This document shows, piece after piece, positions 44,837-54,048 of a stretch of 64,000 nucleotides of DNA; the first letter of the stretch is position 1, and every line of letters starts with the position of its first letter. The position numbers were made by a program, and so were the translations under genes. The stretch is from Cupriavidus metallidurans CH34 (GTDB lineage: Bacteria > Pseudomonadota > Gammaproteobacteria > Burkholderiales > Burkholderiaceae). The stretch spans positions 3,286,001 to 3,350,000 of the forward strand of contig NC_007973.1 in NCBI RefSeq assembly GCF_000196015.1. The letters are read 5' to 3'. The notes under the pieces were generated by a model. The model worked only from the letters and a program-made list of their open reading frames with translations, did no database searches and had not been told where the DNA came from.

Positions 44837-45808
44837 ATGCGCTTCTCCCCACGCGGCCGCGTCATGGCCCTCGCACTCGCCACCACTTCCCTCATCGCCG
44901 CAACCGCGCACGCCGCGGATGCCTGGCCGAATCACGTCATCAAGTTCGTCGTGCCGTTCACGGCAGGCGGTGCCAACGACCTCGTGGCACGTGCCGGCGC
45001 CGAAGCCGTCAGCAAGCGCATCGGACAGCCGGTCGTCATCGAGAATCGCCCGGGTGCGGGCGGCATCGTTGGCGCCGACTACGTGGCAAAGAGCAAGCCC
45101 GATGGCTACACGTTCCTGGTCGGCGCGGTAGGCACCGTGACCAACGGCCTGATCCGCTCGAAGATGCCGTACGCACCGGACGATCTCGTTCCCGTCGGCC
45201 TGATCGCGGTGAGCCCGTCGGTGATCGTCGCTTCGCCGTCGGTGCCGGTGAACAACGTCAAGGAACTGATCGAGTATTCGAAGAAGCAGGGTGGCGTGCC
45301 GTTCGCTACCGCCGGCAGCGGCAGCACGCCGCACTTCGTCGAGGAAATGCTCAAGGAAAAAGGCGCGGTGCTGACCGTGGTGCCGTACAAGAGCGGTTCG
45401 GAGAGCATCACGGCTGTGATCGGCAATCAGGTCGTGGCAACGTCCGAAGCGTCGATCGTGGTGCTGCCGCAGATCAAGGCGGGCAAGCTGAAGGCGCTGG
45501 GCGCGACGTGGGACAAGCGTATGCCCGCTGCACCGAACATCGCGACCACTGCGGAACAGGGTCTGCCCGAAGTTCGCATCGGGCATTGGGCCGGCATCTT
45601 CGCACCGAAGGGCACAGACCCGGCCATCATCAAGAAGCTCAACGCGGAACTGAGCGCGGGCATGCAGAGCCCCGATATTCGCGAGCGCCTGATCCAGAAC
45701 GGTATCGAGCCCGCAGGCGGCTCGGTGGAGAGCTTCGTCGCGTTTATCAAATCCGAGCGCGAACGCCTGGGTCGGATCGCGAAAAACGCGAATATGAGCG
45801 CCGATTAA
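44837..45808 (+). CDS. Bug-family tripartite tricarboxylate transport substrate-binding protein
   Basis: A 323-residue periplasmic solute-binding protein. It has a signal peptide (cleavage near THA-ADA), then the family hallmarks FVVPFTAGGANDLVARAGAE, VIENRPGAGGIVGADYVAKS and DGYTFLVG; late motifs such as GIFAPKGTDPAIIKKL are also typical. The ligand, often a carboxylate, is unknown. No TctA/TctB membrane genes are adjacent, as is common for orphan Bug genes in Bordetella and Cupriavidus. ATG 44837 follows GGAGACTTTGAGC. Confidence 0.92.
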   Translation: MRFSPRGRVMALALATTSLIAATAHAADAWPNHVIKFVVPFTAGGANDLVARAGAEAVSKRIGQPVVIENRPGAGGIVGADYVAKSKPDGYTFLVGAVGTVTNGLIRSKMPYAPDDLVPVGLIAVSPSVIVASPSVPVNNVKELIEYSKKQGGVPFATAGSGSTPHFVEEMLKEKGAVLTVVPYKSGSESITAVIGNQVVATSEASIVVLPQIKAGKLKALGATWDKRMPAAPNIATTAEQGLPEVRIGHWAGIFAPKGTDPAIIKKLNAELSAGMQSPDIRERLIQNGIEPAGGSVESFVAFIKSERERLGRIAKNANMSAD

Positions 45809-45853
45809 AAAATCCGGACGCGGTCACCTGCCAGGGTGACCAAATGTATGCAT

Positions 45854-45885
45854 ACGGCCCGCCTTGAGCGGGCCGTTTGTTTTGC
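45854..45885 (+). terminator. intrinsic terminator after the Bug gene
   Basis: ACGGCCCGC (45854-45862) and GCGGGCCGT (45868-45876) pair perfectly around CTTGA and are followed by TTGTTTT. Confidence 0.88.
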
Positions 45886-46031
45886 ATCACCGCCGTTACA
45901 AAAGCGCATTAATCAGCATACGTAACGCCCAAAACGCCATCCACACGGCCCCTTTCGTAGTTGTTTGTATTTTTATTAAGTCATTCGAGAGCACATAACA
46001 TTGTCTGTGAACAGGTAACAACGCAAATTGC

Positions 46032-46050
46032 AACGCGAATCGTTCGCATT
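46032..46050 (+). promoter_or_regulatory. Fur-box-like palindrome upstream of siderophore receptor
   Basis: The core GCGAATCGTTCGC is an inverted repeat, flanked by AT-richer bases (AAC on the left, ATTTATAT on the right). It lies 24 bases before the receptor start and resembles Fur sites of betaproteobacteria. Iron control is expected for this gene but not proven. Confidence 0.5.
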
Positions 46051-46073
46051 TATATTGCGCCACGCCCGCACAC

Positions 46074-48335
46074 ATGGACTGGACAATGACTCGCCGCACG
46101 CCCCTGGCCACCGCCCTCGTAGCCCTTTTTGCCGTTCCTGCCGCCCCTGCCGCCCTGGCCCAGCAAGCGCCCGCCACGCCCGCTCCTGCGCCGGCCAGCG
46201 CGTCGGAAACCGCGCCTGCAACGCTGCGCGAGATCACGGTCCAGGGCTCGGCCATTCGCGACGATTTCAGCCCGGCAGGCAGCCAGCTCTCGAAGCTGCC
46301 TGCTGAATTGCGTGACGTCCCCCAGTCCGTGACGATCGTGAATCGCGCGGTAATGGATTCGCAAGGTGCCACCTCGCTGGCCGATGCACTGCGCAACGTG
46401 CCCGGCATCACGATCGGCGGCGCCGAGGGCGGCCAGATCGGTACCAACATCAACCTGAACGGGTTCTCGGCGCGTACCGACATGTACCTCGACGGCTTCC
46501 GCGACCGTGGCCAGTACTACCGCGACACATTCGCGCTGGATCAGGTCGAAGTCATCATGGGCCCGTCGTCGATGCTGTTCGGCCGTGGCTCCACCGGCGG
46601 CGTGGTGAACCAGGTCACCAAGAAGCCGCAGATGAAAGCCGCCACGGAGGTAACCGGCTCCGTCACCACGAACGGCCTGGTGCGCGCCACCGCCGACGTG
46701 AACACGCCAACCGGCGATACCTCCGCCTTCCGCATCTCCGCGATGGCGCAGGACGGCAAGCCGAGCACGCGCGACGAAATGACGGTGCAGGACTTCGGCA
46801 TCGCGCCGTCCTGGCGCTTTGGCATCGGCACGTCCACCGAGATCACGCTGTCCGCCCTGCTCCAGCACAACGAGGACATGCCCGACTATGGTTTCCCGGC
46901 CATCAACGGTCACCCGGTCAACGTCAATCGCAACACGTACTACGGCTTCAACAACGACCGCACGCGCCAGGACATCGCCTCACTTTCGGCCGGCGTCACG
47001 CACAAGTTCTCGCCGAACCTGCGCTTGCGCAACCAGACCTCATTCAACTACGTATCCACCGATGCGCGAGAGACGGCGCCCAATGCCGTGGGCTCGATCG
47101 ATGCCTCCGGCAAGTTCACGGCGCTGACCACGACCAATCTGCCACTGTCGCAGCTCTATGTGCGCCAACAGAGCCATGACCGCAACATCCGCGATTACTC
47201 GATCTTCAACCAGACCGAACTGACCGCTGACTTCAACACCGGTCCGGTCAAGCACACGCTGCTGACGGGCCTGGAGCTTGGTCATGATGGTTACAACAAC
47301 CAGAACTACTACCGGAACGGCAGCTGCGGCAGCACGCCGCTAAATGCGAACGGGGCCACCACGGGCTACGTCGCCTGCACGCCAGTGGTCGATCCGGTCT
47401 ACCAGGACTCACCGTCGAACGTCGCCTCGAGCGTCGGCAACCTGCAAGGCGGGTCAGCCAACACGGTCGCCGTCTACGCCAACGATTCGATCGAGTTCAG
47501 CAAGCAGTGGAAGGCTGTTGCCGGCCTGCGCTACGACCGATATATCGCCAGCATCAGCAACTCGATCAACTCCTCCAACACCAGCGGCAGCACCGTGCTG
47601 CCGTATGCCAACCAGACCGTCAACTTCACGAGCGTGCGTCTGGGCGGCATCTGGCAGCCGACGGAGCAGCAGTCGTACTACGTGTCGTATGGCACGTCGT
47701 TCAACCCGTCGCTCGAGCAACTGGTCGGCACGGTGGGCCAGCAATCGCTGGACCCGGAGAAGAACAAATCGTACGAACTGGGTGGCAAGTGGGATCTGCG
47801 CAATGGCGACCTTCAAGTCAACTCGGCGATTTTCCGCATCACCAAGGACAACGCGCGTAGCCAGATCGACGCCACCACTTACGCGCTGACGGGCAAGATC
47901 CAGGTAGACGGCTTCCGCCTGGGCATGACCGGCCGCATTACCCAGAAGTGGCAGGTGTTCGCCGGCTACACATACCTCGATGGCGTGATCGAGAACGGCG
48001 TCGCCGCCGGCACGCAAGGCAAGGTGCCGCTCAATACGCCCAAGCACACGGCCACAGCCTGGACCAGCTACGCGATCCTGCCGAACTGGGAAATCGGCGG
48101 CGGGGCGTTTTATATGTCGCAGCGCTATGCCAACAACACCAACACCGTACAGGTGGGCGGCTACGTGCGCTGGGACGGCATGATCGCCTACCATCAGCCG
48201 AAGTACGATGTGCGCCTGAATCTGTTCAACATCTTCGACAAGAAGTATTACGATGCACTGATTCAGTCCGACGGCGGGCGTTCGGTGCCGGGTACGGGCC
48301 GCACCGCGATGCTGTCGTTCACATACCGCATGTAA
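46074..48335 (+). CDS. TonB-dependent siderophore receptor
   Basis: A 753-residue outer-membrane beta-barrel. It has a signal peptide (about 1-29), a TonB-box-like region (TLREITVQG), the plug domain (about 60-180: PQSVTIVNRAVMDSQGATSLADAL, IGTNINLNGFSARTDMYLDG, PSSMLFGRGSTGGVVN) and a barrel ending in the aromatic-type FTYRM. It resembles catecholate-type receptors such as Fiu. Energy would come from a TonB protein, perhaps the one at 25718-26704. The start is ATG 46074 or ATG 46086. piuC follows 61 bases later, a classic iron-uptake pairing. Confidence 0.92.
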   Translation: MDWTMTRRTPLATALVALFAVPAAPAALAQQAPATPAPAPASASETAPATLREITVQGSAIRDDFSPAGSQLSKLPAELRDVPQSVTIVNRAVMDSQGATSLADALRNVPGITIGGAEGGQIGTNINLNGFSARTDMYLDGFRDRGQYYRDTFALDQVEVIMGPSSMLFGRGSTGGVVNQVTKKPQMKAATEVTGSVTTNGLVRATADVNTPTGDTSAFRISAMAQDGKPSTRDEMTVQDFGIAPSWRFGIGTSTEITLSALLQHNEDMPDYGFPAINGHPVNVNRNTYYGFNNDRTRQDIASLSAGVTHKFSPNLRLRNQTSFNYVSTDARETAPNAVGSIDASGKFTALTTTNLPLSQLYVRQQSHDRNIRDYSIFNQTELTADFNTGPVKHTLLTGLELGHDGYNNQNYYRNGSCGSTPLNANGATTGYVACTPVVDPVYQDSPSNVASSVGNLQGGSANTVAVYANDSIEFSKQWKAVAGLRYDRYIASISNSINSSNTSGSTVLPYANQTVNFTSVRLGGIWQPTEQQSYYVSYGTSFNPSLEQLVGTVGQQSLDPEKNKSYELGGKWDLRNGDLQVNSAIFRITKDNARSQIDATTYALTGKIQVDGFRLGMTGRITQKWQVFAGYTYLDGVIENGVAAGTQGKVPLNTPKHTATAWTSYAILPNWEIGGGAFYMSQRYANNTNTVQVGGYVRWDGMIAYHQPKYDVRLNLFNIFDKKYYDALIQSDGGRSVPGTGRTAMLSFTYRM

Positions 48336-48396
48336 GTGCCGCCGGGGCCGCAGCGCCGGGCGGCTCCGATTTTCGCTCACTATCTATATAGATACG

Positions 48397-49083
48397 ATGC
48401 TCGTCCGCATTCCGCAGGTTCTCAACGCCGAGCAACTGGCCATGCTGCGGGAGCAGCTCGATCACGCGGGCGACGCCTGGGTGGACGGCCGAGTCACCGC
48501 CGGATACTCGGGCGCGCCGGTGAAGTTCAACCAGCAGATCGACGAACGCTCCGAGGCGGCGGCGCAGTGCCAGCATCTTGTACTGAGCGCGCTCGAGCGC
48601 AATCCGCTGTTCATCAGCGCGGTGCTGCCGAATATCGTCTATCCGCCGATGTTCAATCGCTACAGTGAGGGCATGACGTTCGGCCTGCATGTCGATGGTG
48701 GCGTTCGCCTGCACCCGCACAACGGTCGCAAGCTGCGTACCGATGTTTCCGCCACGCTGTTCCTGTCCGACCCGGCCAGCTACGACGGCGGCGAACTGCA
48801 GATCGAAGACACCTACGGCGTGCACTCGGTCAAGCTCGCGGCCGGCGACATGGTGGTCTACCCGTCCACAAGCCTGCACCAGGTCAAGCCGATCACGCGC
48901 GGTGTGCGGGTTGGCTGCTTCTTCTGGATTCAGAGCCTGATTCGCGACGATGGCCAACGCGCGCTGTTGTTCGACATGGACAACGCCATCCAGACGCTGA
49001 ATCAGACCAACGCTGACGAACGCGCGCGCCGCACGCTAGTGGGCTGCTATCACAACCTCCTGCGCCAGTGGAGCGATACCTGA
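48397..49083 (+). CDS. piuC: PKHD-type Fe(II)/2-oxoglutarate hydroxylase
   Basis: A 228-residue dioxygenase of the PiuC/YbiX group. The iron ligands are His98 and Asp100 in FGLHVDGG and His161 in SLHQVKP; Arg168 probably binds 2-oxoglutarate. YDGGELQIEDTYG is typical of the family. It is regularly found beside TonB-dependent siderophore receptors and helps in iron acquisition, though its substrate is not settled. Start ATG 48397 has no strong ribosome site, but the N-terminus MLVRIPQVLNAEQ matches the family. Confidence 0.94.
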   Translation: MLVRIPQVLNAEQLAMLREQLDHAGDAWVDGRVTAGYSGAPVKFNQQIDERSEAAAQCQHLVLSALERNPLFISAVLPNIVYPPMFNRYSEGMTFGLHVDGGVRLHPHNGRKLRTDVSATLFLSDPASYDGGELQIEDTYGVHSVKLAAGDMVVYPSTSLHQVKPITRGVRVGCFFWIQSLIRDDGQRALLFDMDNAIQTLNQTNADERARRTLVGCYHNLLRQWSDT

Positions 49084-49104
49084 TCCCGGCCTGGTCTTCC
49101 TCGC

Positions 49105-49995
49105 CTAGCCGAACTGCTCGGCCAGCGCCTGACGCGCCTGGCCAATGAACTCGCTCTCCCCGCGCCGGGCCCCCAGCAGATAGAACTCGGCCGAAGGCAG
49201 CGGTGGCAATTTCCAGCCCGCCGTGGCGGCGGCATCCAGCGGCGCGACACCCGGCCCGATGGCCGAGGCGTTCAGACATGACACGCCAAGGCCCGCCGCC
49301 AGAGCCAGATGCAGCCCGGCCACCCCGGATGCCGAATGGCCAATATCGAACGCGCGCCGCCGCCGTTTGAGCAACTGCACCACGAACTGGTGCATCGAAC
49401 AGGTATCCGGTAACAGCACGAGCGGCAGCGTGGCCTGCGGCGACTCGGCGATCTCCGGTGCCGCGACCCACGCCAGCGCCTCCCGCCGCAGTACGACACC
49501 GGACTTGCGCCTCTCGTGCGGTGCAGCATCGCCCCCCGAACGTATCAACCGCATACTCAAGCCGATATCGAACTCGTCCATCTCGGCGGCAGCCTCGATG
49601 GCCGCGCTCTTCATGACCGTCACGTGCAGCTTCAGGTACGGATAGCGGTCACGCAGCCGGCGCAACATGCCGGCAATCTCGCCGGGGCGAAAGTAGTCCG
49701 TCACCGCCAGACGTAGCTCGCCATCGAGCGACTGTCCGCGCAATTCCTGCATCGCCAGTTCGTTCAGCGACAGGATGCGCCGCGCGTACTCGAGCAGCCG
49801 CGCGCCGGCCGGCGTCACTGCGGCCCCCTTCTTCCCTCGAGTCAGGAGGGGGACGCCGGCACGCTCCTCAAGCTTGCGCAATTGCTCGCTGACGGACGAC
49901 TGCGACAGGAACAGCCGGGGTGCCGCGGCGGACAAGCTACCGCTGTCCGCCACGGCCACGAAGGTTCTCAGTTGATCGGTCTCGAATCCACGCAT
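49105..49995 (-). CDS. LysR-family transcriptional regulator
   Basis: A 296-residue LysR-type regulator. The N-terminal winged helix-turn-helix is clear (LRTFVAVADSGSLSAAAPRLFLSQSSVSEQLRKLEERAG), with a linker helix and an effector-binding domain from about residue 90. ATG 49995 is the start; the frame open to 50448 is antisense to the tautomerase gene and not real. It diverges from the tautomerase-like gene and likely controls it through the palindrome at 50018-50030. The ligand is unknown. Confidence 0.92.
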   Translation of the reverse strand: MRGFETDQLRTFVAVADSGSLSAAAPRLFLSQSSVSEQLRKLEERAGVPLLTRGKKGAAVTPAGARLLEYARRILSLNELAMQELRGQSLDGELRLAVTDYFRPGEIAGMLRRLRDRYPYLKLHVTVMKSAAIEAAAEMDEFDIGLSMRLIRSGGDAAPHERRKSGVVLRREALAWVAAPEIAESPQATLPLVLLPDTCSMHQFVVQLLKRRRRAFDIGHSASGVAGLHLALAAGLGVSCLNASAIGPGVAPLDAAATAGWKLPPLPSAEFYLLGARRGESEFIGQARQALAEQFG

Positions 49996-50017
49996 GGCAG
50001 GCCCCAATGATTCGGTA

Positions 50018-50030
50018 TATCCGATGGATA
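50018..50030. promoter_or_regulatory. TATCC-GAT-GGATA palindrome in LysR/tautomerase interval
   Basis: A 5-base inverted repeat with a 3-base centre between two divergent genes, 23 bases in front of the LysR start. A LysR operator is plausible by position. Confidence 0.4.
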
Positions 50031-50140
50031 CTATCGCATATTCCCGCTTTCCCGATATTACAGAAGCGCCTACGATGGCATCACCGCAGCGGATAAACAT
50101 CCACCGCACCGTGAAAACCAACGCAATCAAGGAGCCTGTC

Positions 50141-50539
50141 ATGCCCCACATCGCCCTGCAGATTTCCGGCCATCCCGATACGGAACTCACCCGCCGCGCG
50201 GTCGCCGCGGTCGGCGAACTGACCCAGCGGGTCCTGCGAAAGGAAGCCAGCGTGATCGCCACCACGGTTACGTACATTCCGCGCGAACAGTGGTTCATTG
50301 CTGGCAAACCGCTGTCGGAGTATGCCGAGGGCCGCAACGCGTTCCAGCTCGACATCAGCGTGACCGACGAGACGAACACCAAGGCCGAAAAGGCGCAGTA
50401 TCTCGCAGCGATATTCGGGGCCTTGTCCGAGGTGATCGGCGACGTCAATCCCCTGTCCTACATCCATGTGATCGACGCGCGGGCGGCCGCCTACGGATAC
50501 GGCGGCAAGTCGCAGGAGTTCCGCCACCAACACGGTTGA
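50141..50539 (+). CDS. tautomerase-like (4-oxalocrotonate tautomerase family) protein
   Basis: A 132-residue protein beginning MPHIALQISGHPDTELTRR, with the N-terminal Pro after Met that acts as catalytic base in the tautomerase superfamily. The RVLRKEASVIATTVTYIPREQWFIAG segment and the strand YIHVIDARAAAYGYGGK fit a beta-alpha-beta fold repeated once. The substrate is unknown. ATG 50141 follows AAGGAG. Divergent from a LysR regulator, a frequent arrangement. Confidence 0.85.
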   Translation: MPHIALQISGHPDTELTRRAVAAVGELTQRVLRKEASVIATTVTYIPREQWFIAGKPLSEYAEGRNAFQLDISVTDETNTKAEKAQYLAAIFGALSEVIGDVNPLSYIHVIDARAAAYGYGGKSQEFRHQHG

Positions 50540-50653
50540 TTCGCGCATTTCAGTCAGCAGTGTCGTGCGGGCCGCTGGCTTGTACTCCGTGCCAATGTTC
50601 ACTAGTGTGAAGGGCTGCAAGCCGTCATCGGCCCCTCACACCGGAGTCATTGC

Positions 50654-51487
50654 ATGAAACAAGTCACACTGCCCGGCGGCGAACGCGTGCCCGCGCTGGG
50701 CATGGGTACCTGGAACATTGGCGATCATCGCCAGACACGTGCCGACGAAATCGCCACGTTGCAGCTGGGTCTGGATCTTGGACTGCGGCTGATCGACACC
50801 GCCGAGATGTATGGCGAAGGCTTGTCGGAGTCACTGGTCGGCGAGGCGATCCGGGGGCGTCGCGACCAGACGTTCCTGGTCAGCAAGGTGTATCCGCACA
50901 ATGCCAGTCGCAAGGGCGCGGCGGCCGCGTGCGAGCGCAGCCTGAAACGCCTGGGTACCGACCATATTGATCTCTACCTGCTCCACTGGCGCGGCGACGT
51001 GCCGTTCGAGGAAACGATCGAGGCGTTTCTGGCGTTGCGGCAAGCCGGCAAGGTCCGCCATTTCGGCGTCAGCAATCTCGACCTCTCCGACATGGAAGAA
51101 CTATGGGATGTGCCGGGTGGCGATGAAGTGGCCGTGAATCAGTTGCTCTATAACCTGAGCCGCCGTGGCATCGAATTCGACCTGCTGCCCTGGCTGCGCG
51201 AGCGGGAGGTTCCCGTCATGGCCTATTCCCCGATCGAGCAGGCGCGATTGCTGCGCAGCCCGGGCCTGAAGCGTTTTGCGCAATCGATTGGAAAGTCTCC
51301 GGCGCAGGTTGCGCTGGCGTGGCTGCTCAGCCGCGACGACATTATCGCCATCCCAAAGACTGGCAACCGCGAGCGTCTGCGCGAGAACGTCGGCGCGCTG
51401 GACCTGACGCTGAGCGCGGAACAGCTTGCCGCGCTGGACGAACTGTTTCCGCCCCCGCGCCACGTGCAGCCGCTGGCGATGCTCTGA
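50654..51487 (+). CDS. aldo/keto reductase
   Basis: A 277-residue NADPH-dependent oxidoreductase with a TIM-barrel fold. The catalytic tetrad can be located: Asp and Tyr in LIDTAEMYGEG, Lys in FLVSKVYPHN, and His in YLLHWRGDVPFEET. The cofactor end reads AIPKTGNRERLRENVGALDL. The group is close to the YeaE-type reductases that act on methylglyoxal-like substrates; the true substrate is open. ATG 50654 follows CCGGAGTCATTGC. Confidence 0.93.
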   Translation: MKQVTLPGGERVPALGMGTWNIGDHRQTRADEIATLQLGLDLGLRLIDTAEMYGEGLSESLVGEAIRGRRDQTFLVSKVYPHNASRKGAAAACERSLKRLGTDHIDLYLLHWRGDVPFEETIEAFLALRQAGKVRHFGVSNLDLSDMEELWDVPGGDEVAVNQLLYNLSRRGIEFDLLPWLREREVPVMAYSPIEQARLLRSPGLKRFAQSIGKSPAQVALAWLLSRDDIIAIPKTGNRERLRENVGALDLTLSAEQLAALDELFPPPRHVQPLAML

Positions 51488-51541
51488 ACGCGGGCCCAGG
51501 ACGAGACGGAACTGGCGCCGGCTATTCACCGGCGCCCCGAT

Positions 51542-52036
51542 TTAGCGCTGCCCTGCCTTGTAGCGCTCTACCTCGACGTAGCGCGTGAGATAGACACGTG
51601 CCTTCTCACGCGTATCCGTGGTCACCCGATCGGCAGCCTGTTTGGCGCTGCTACGGCCGTGGGCCGAACTCATGCCAGCCATCAGATATGACTGGAACGC
51701 GTCGTGCATGACCTTCAGTTGGTCCTGACAGGCACTAAGCGCACCGCCAGCCACGTCAGCCGGCACGGCCTTGCTCGAAACACCGTCGTCGACCTTGACC
51801 TGTACGCATTCCATATATTTCACGCGTTCGGCCTGCCATGCCGGCGCGACCTGTACAGACTCCTGCGCGGCGGCCTGGGTTGCCGACTCGGCCGGCGGCT
51901 GCGAGGACGAGCAGGCGGCCAGCAAAGCGACCATCGGCAGCGTCGTCACGGCGAGCCTCCGCAATGGCGTCCATTCGGAATATTGAGAGGCGGCAATGCC
52001 GGCGTCTGAAGAAAAGGGGGCGATTGTCTGGTGCAT
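51542..52036 (-). CDS. putative lipoprotein of unknown function
   Basis: A roughly 164-residue secreted protein with a lipobox VALLAAC after the basic, hydrophobic stretch LRRLAVTTLPM. The mature part is Ala/Gln-rich and then helical, with two Cys (YMECVQVKVDDG and ALSACQDQLK) that could form a disulfide. The start is uncertain: ATG 52036 is used here, ATG 52078 is also possible, and neither has a good ribosome site; the long n-region suggests a still later start. No family recognised. Confidence 0.6.
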   Translation of the reverse strand: MHQTIAPFSSDAGIAASQYSEWTPLRRLAVTTLPMVALLAACSSSQPPAESATQAAAQESVQVAPAWQAERVKYMECVQVKVDDGVSSKAVPADVAGGALSACQDQLKVMHDAFQSYLMAGMSSAHGRSSAKQAADRVTTDTREKARVYLTRYVEVERYKAGQR

Positions 52037-52233
52037 GCTCCAAAGACCAGGGCGGATGATTTGAGTTTCAGAAGCCATTCCACAGATTTGCAAGAAATTG
52101 CAATAAAACGGGACGGTCTTGCCTCATGTCAGATAGCAAGTCACGTATTGTCAGACAAAATCGCATTTGCGGAAGTGCATCGCACGCCTATGCTTTAGAG
52201 GCGGTTAAAACACTTCAACCCTTGGAGGAAAGC

Positions 52234-52821
52234 ATGAAACGTCGAACCTTCCTGTCCGCCGGCAGTGCGGGGCTTGTCGGTCTTACCGGTCTGGGTGCGC
52301 TGGCAGGCTGCAGCGTCACTGGTCCCACCGACTCCGGTGACAGTGCATCCAAGCGTCGTGAAATCAACGTTGGCGCAACGGATACGCTCAATCGCCTCTA
52401 CGCGACAACCAAGTCCGCACAGGAACTGGGTGCCAAGGCCAAGGGCATCCTGATCTTCCCCAAGCTACTGTCAGCTGGTTTCATCGTTGGGGGTGAATAC
52501 GGCGACGGCGTCCTGCGGGCGGGCGGTGCCGACCGAGGATACTATCGGGCGATCTCTGGTTCGTTCGGCTTTCAGGCCGGCGCGCAATCGAAAGCGTTCG
52601 TCCTGATGTTCATGACCCAGGAGGCGTACGACAAGTTCGTGCATAGCAGTGGCTGGCAAGTGGGCGCGGATGCCACGGTGGCCCTGGCGACGATTGGCGC
52701 CAACGGTCAGATCGATACCAATACGGCACAGCAGCCGATCATCGGTTTCGCGATGACCAATGCGGGCCTGATGGCTGGCCTGAGCCTGGAAGGCACCAAG
52801 ATCTCGAAGCTCTCGATCTGA
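52234..52821 (+). CDS. SYLF (YSC84-like) lipid-binding domain lipoprotein
   Basis: A 195-residue exported protein. The N-terminus MKRRTFLSAG has a twin-arginine-like RRTFL motif followed by a hydrophobic stretch and the lipobox LAGC, suggesting Tat export and lipid anchoring. The mature part is a SYLF domain: KAKGILIFPKLLSAGFIVGG, YGDGVLRAGG, SGSFGFQAGAQSKAFVLMFM and a C-terminal GLMAGLSLEGTKISKL. SYLF domains bind phosphoinositides in eukaryotes; the bacterial role is unclear. ATG 52234 follows TGGAGGAAAGC. Confidence 0.9.
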   Translation: MKRRTFLSAGSAGLVGLTGLGALAGCSVTGPTDSGDSASKRREINVGATDTLNRLYATTKSAQELGAKAKGILIFPKLLSAGFIVGGEYGDGVLRAGGADRGYYRAISGSFGFQAGAQSKAFVLMFMTQEAYDKFVHSSGWQVGADATVALATIGANGQIDTNTAQQPIIGFAMTNAGLMAGLSLEGTKISKLSI

Positions 52822-53081
52822 CGCAATTTGACACATTGCGAAGTATTGATTTGAAGTCTTGACCGGGGGGGCCCGTCCTTGCGGCCCCCCCCGGTCACAT
52901 CGCGGCAGGCTCGTGTGGCTGCCCTCGGCGAGGGCTGCGGGTGTTGACTGCCCGCGTCGCTCTCGCTCCTCCCCCCGCGTTCCATTTCTCTTCGCCGAAC
53001 CTGCATCGGTATGCGCATCCGACCCCGATTGACCCGTTAGAATGCGTCCCTCCCCTTTTTCGTACGCGAGGCCGAATTCTC

Positions 53082-54020
53082 ATGTGGTTCAAGAATCTCC
53101 AGGTTCATCGTTTCTCCGCCCCGTGGACACTCACCGCTGACGACGTTGAAGCTTGCCTGGCCAAGCACGCGTTCTACCCCGGCACCAGCCTGGAGATGCA
53201 GACGCAAGGCTGGGCATCGCCCCGCGACAACGGTCAGCTCGTTCATTGCGTCAATCGCCAGATGCTGCTGGTGCTGCGCACCGAAAAGAAGCTGCTGCCG
53301 GCAACCGTGGTCAACCAGGTCACCAAGGCCCGCGCCGCCGAACTCGAGGAGCAACAGGGCTTCAAGCCGGGCCGCAAGCAACTCAAGGAACTGAAGGAGC
53401 AGATCACGGAAGAACTGCTCCCGCGCGCCTTCAGCATTCGCCGCGACACGCGCGTCTGGATCGACCCGGCCAATGGCTGGCTGGCGATCGACGCGGCCGG
53501 AACGGCCAAGGCCGACGAAGTGCGTGGGATGCTGTTCAAGGCAATTGATCCGCTGCCCGTGGCCAACCTGCACGTGAACCAGTCGCCCGTGACCGCCATG
53601 ACCGAATGGCTGGCCACCGAAACCGCCCCGGCCGGCTTCACAGTCGACCAGGAAATCGAGCTCCAGTCGAGCGGCGAAAGCAAGGCCACGGTCCGCTACG
53701 TCCGCCACCCGCTGGACCCCGAGGACCTGCGCCGCCATATCGCCGCCGGCAAGCGTTGCACGCGCCTGGCCATGACGTGGAACGACCGCGTGTCATTCGT
53801 GCTGACCGAAGCGCTGGTCATCAAACGCGTGAATCCGCTCGATGTCATCAAGGAACAGGCCGACGGCACGCTGCATGACGAGGACGAGCGCTTCGATGCC
53901 GACTTCGCGCTGATGGCGGGCGAACTGGCGAGCCTGCTTACCGACCTGACCGACGCCCTGGGCGGCGAGCGCAAGGCCGAAGGCACCGAAGCCCCCATCG
54001 ACGTCCGCAAGGCGGCCTGA
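53082..54020 (+). CDS. rdgC: recombination-associated protein RdgC
   Basis: A 312-residue ring-forming DNA-binding protein that limits RecA activity. It begins [15 protein letters not shown], with [41 protein letters not shown] and [14 protein letters not shown] as family hallmarks; the C-terminal [14 protein letters not shown] segment ([15 protein letters not shown]) is present. Length is normal. ATG 53082 is the family start; the frame upstream is not conserved in character. It stands alone between the SYLF gene and a convergent dehydrogenase. Confidence 0.95.
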   Translation: MWFKNLQVHRFSAPWTLTADDVEACLAKHAFYPGTSLEMQTQGWASPRDNGQLVHCVNRQMLLVLRTEKKLLPATVVNQVTKARAAELEEQQGFKPGRKQLKELKEQITEELLPRAFSIRRDTRVWIDPANGWLAIDAAGTAKADEVRGMLFKAIDPLPVANLHVNQSPVTAMTEWLATETAPAGFTVDQEIELQSSGESKATVRYVRHPLDPEDLRRHIAAGKRCTRLAMTWNDRVSFVLTEALVIKRVNPLDVIKEQADGTLHDEDERFDADFALMAGELASLLTDLTDALGGERKAEGTEAPIDVRKAA

Positions 54021-54048
54021 TCCCACGTTCGCCATCGCGCCGGCGAGT

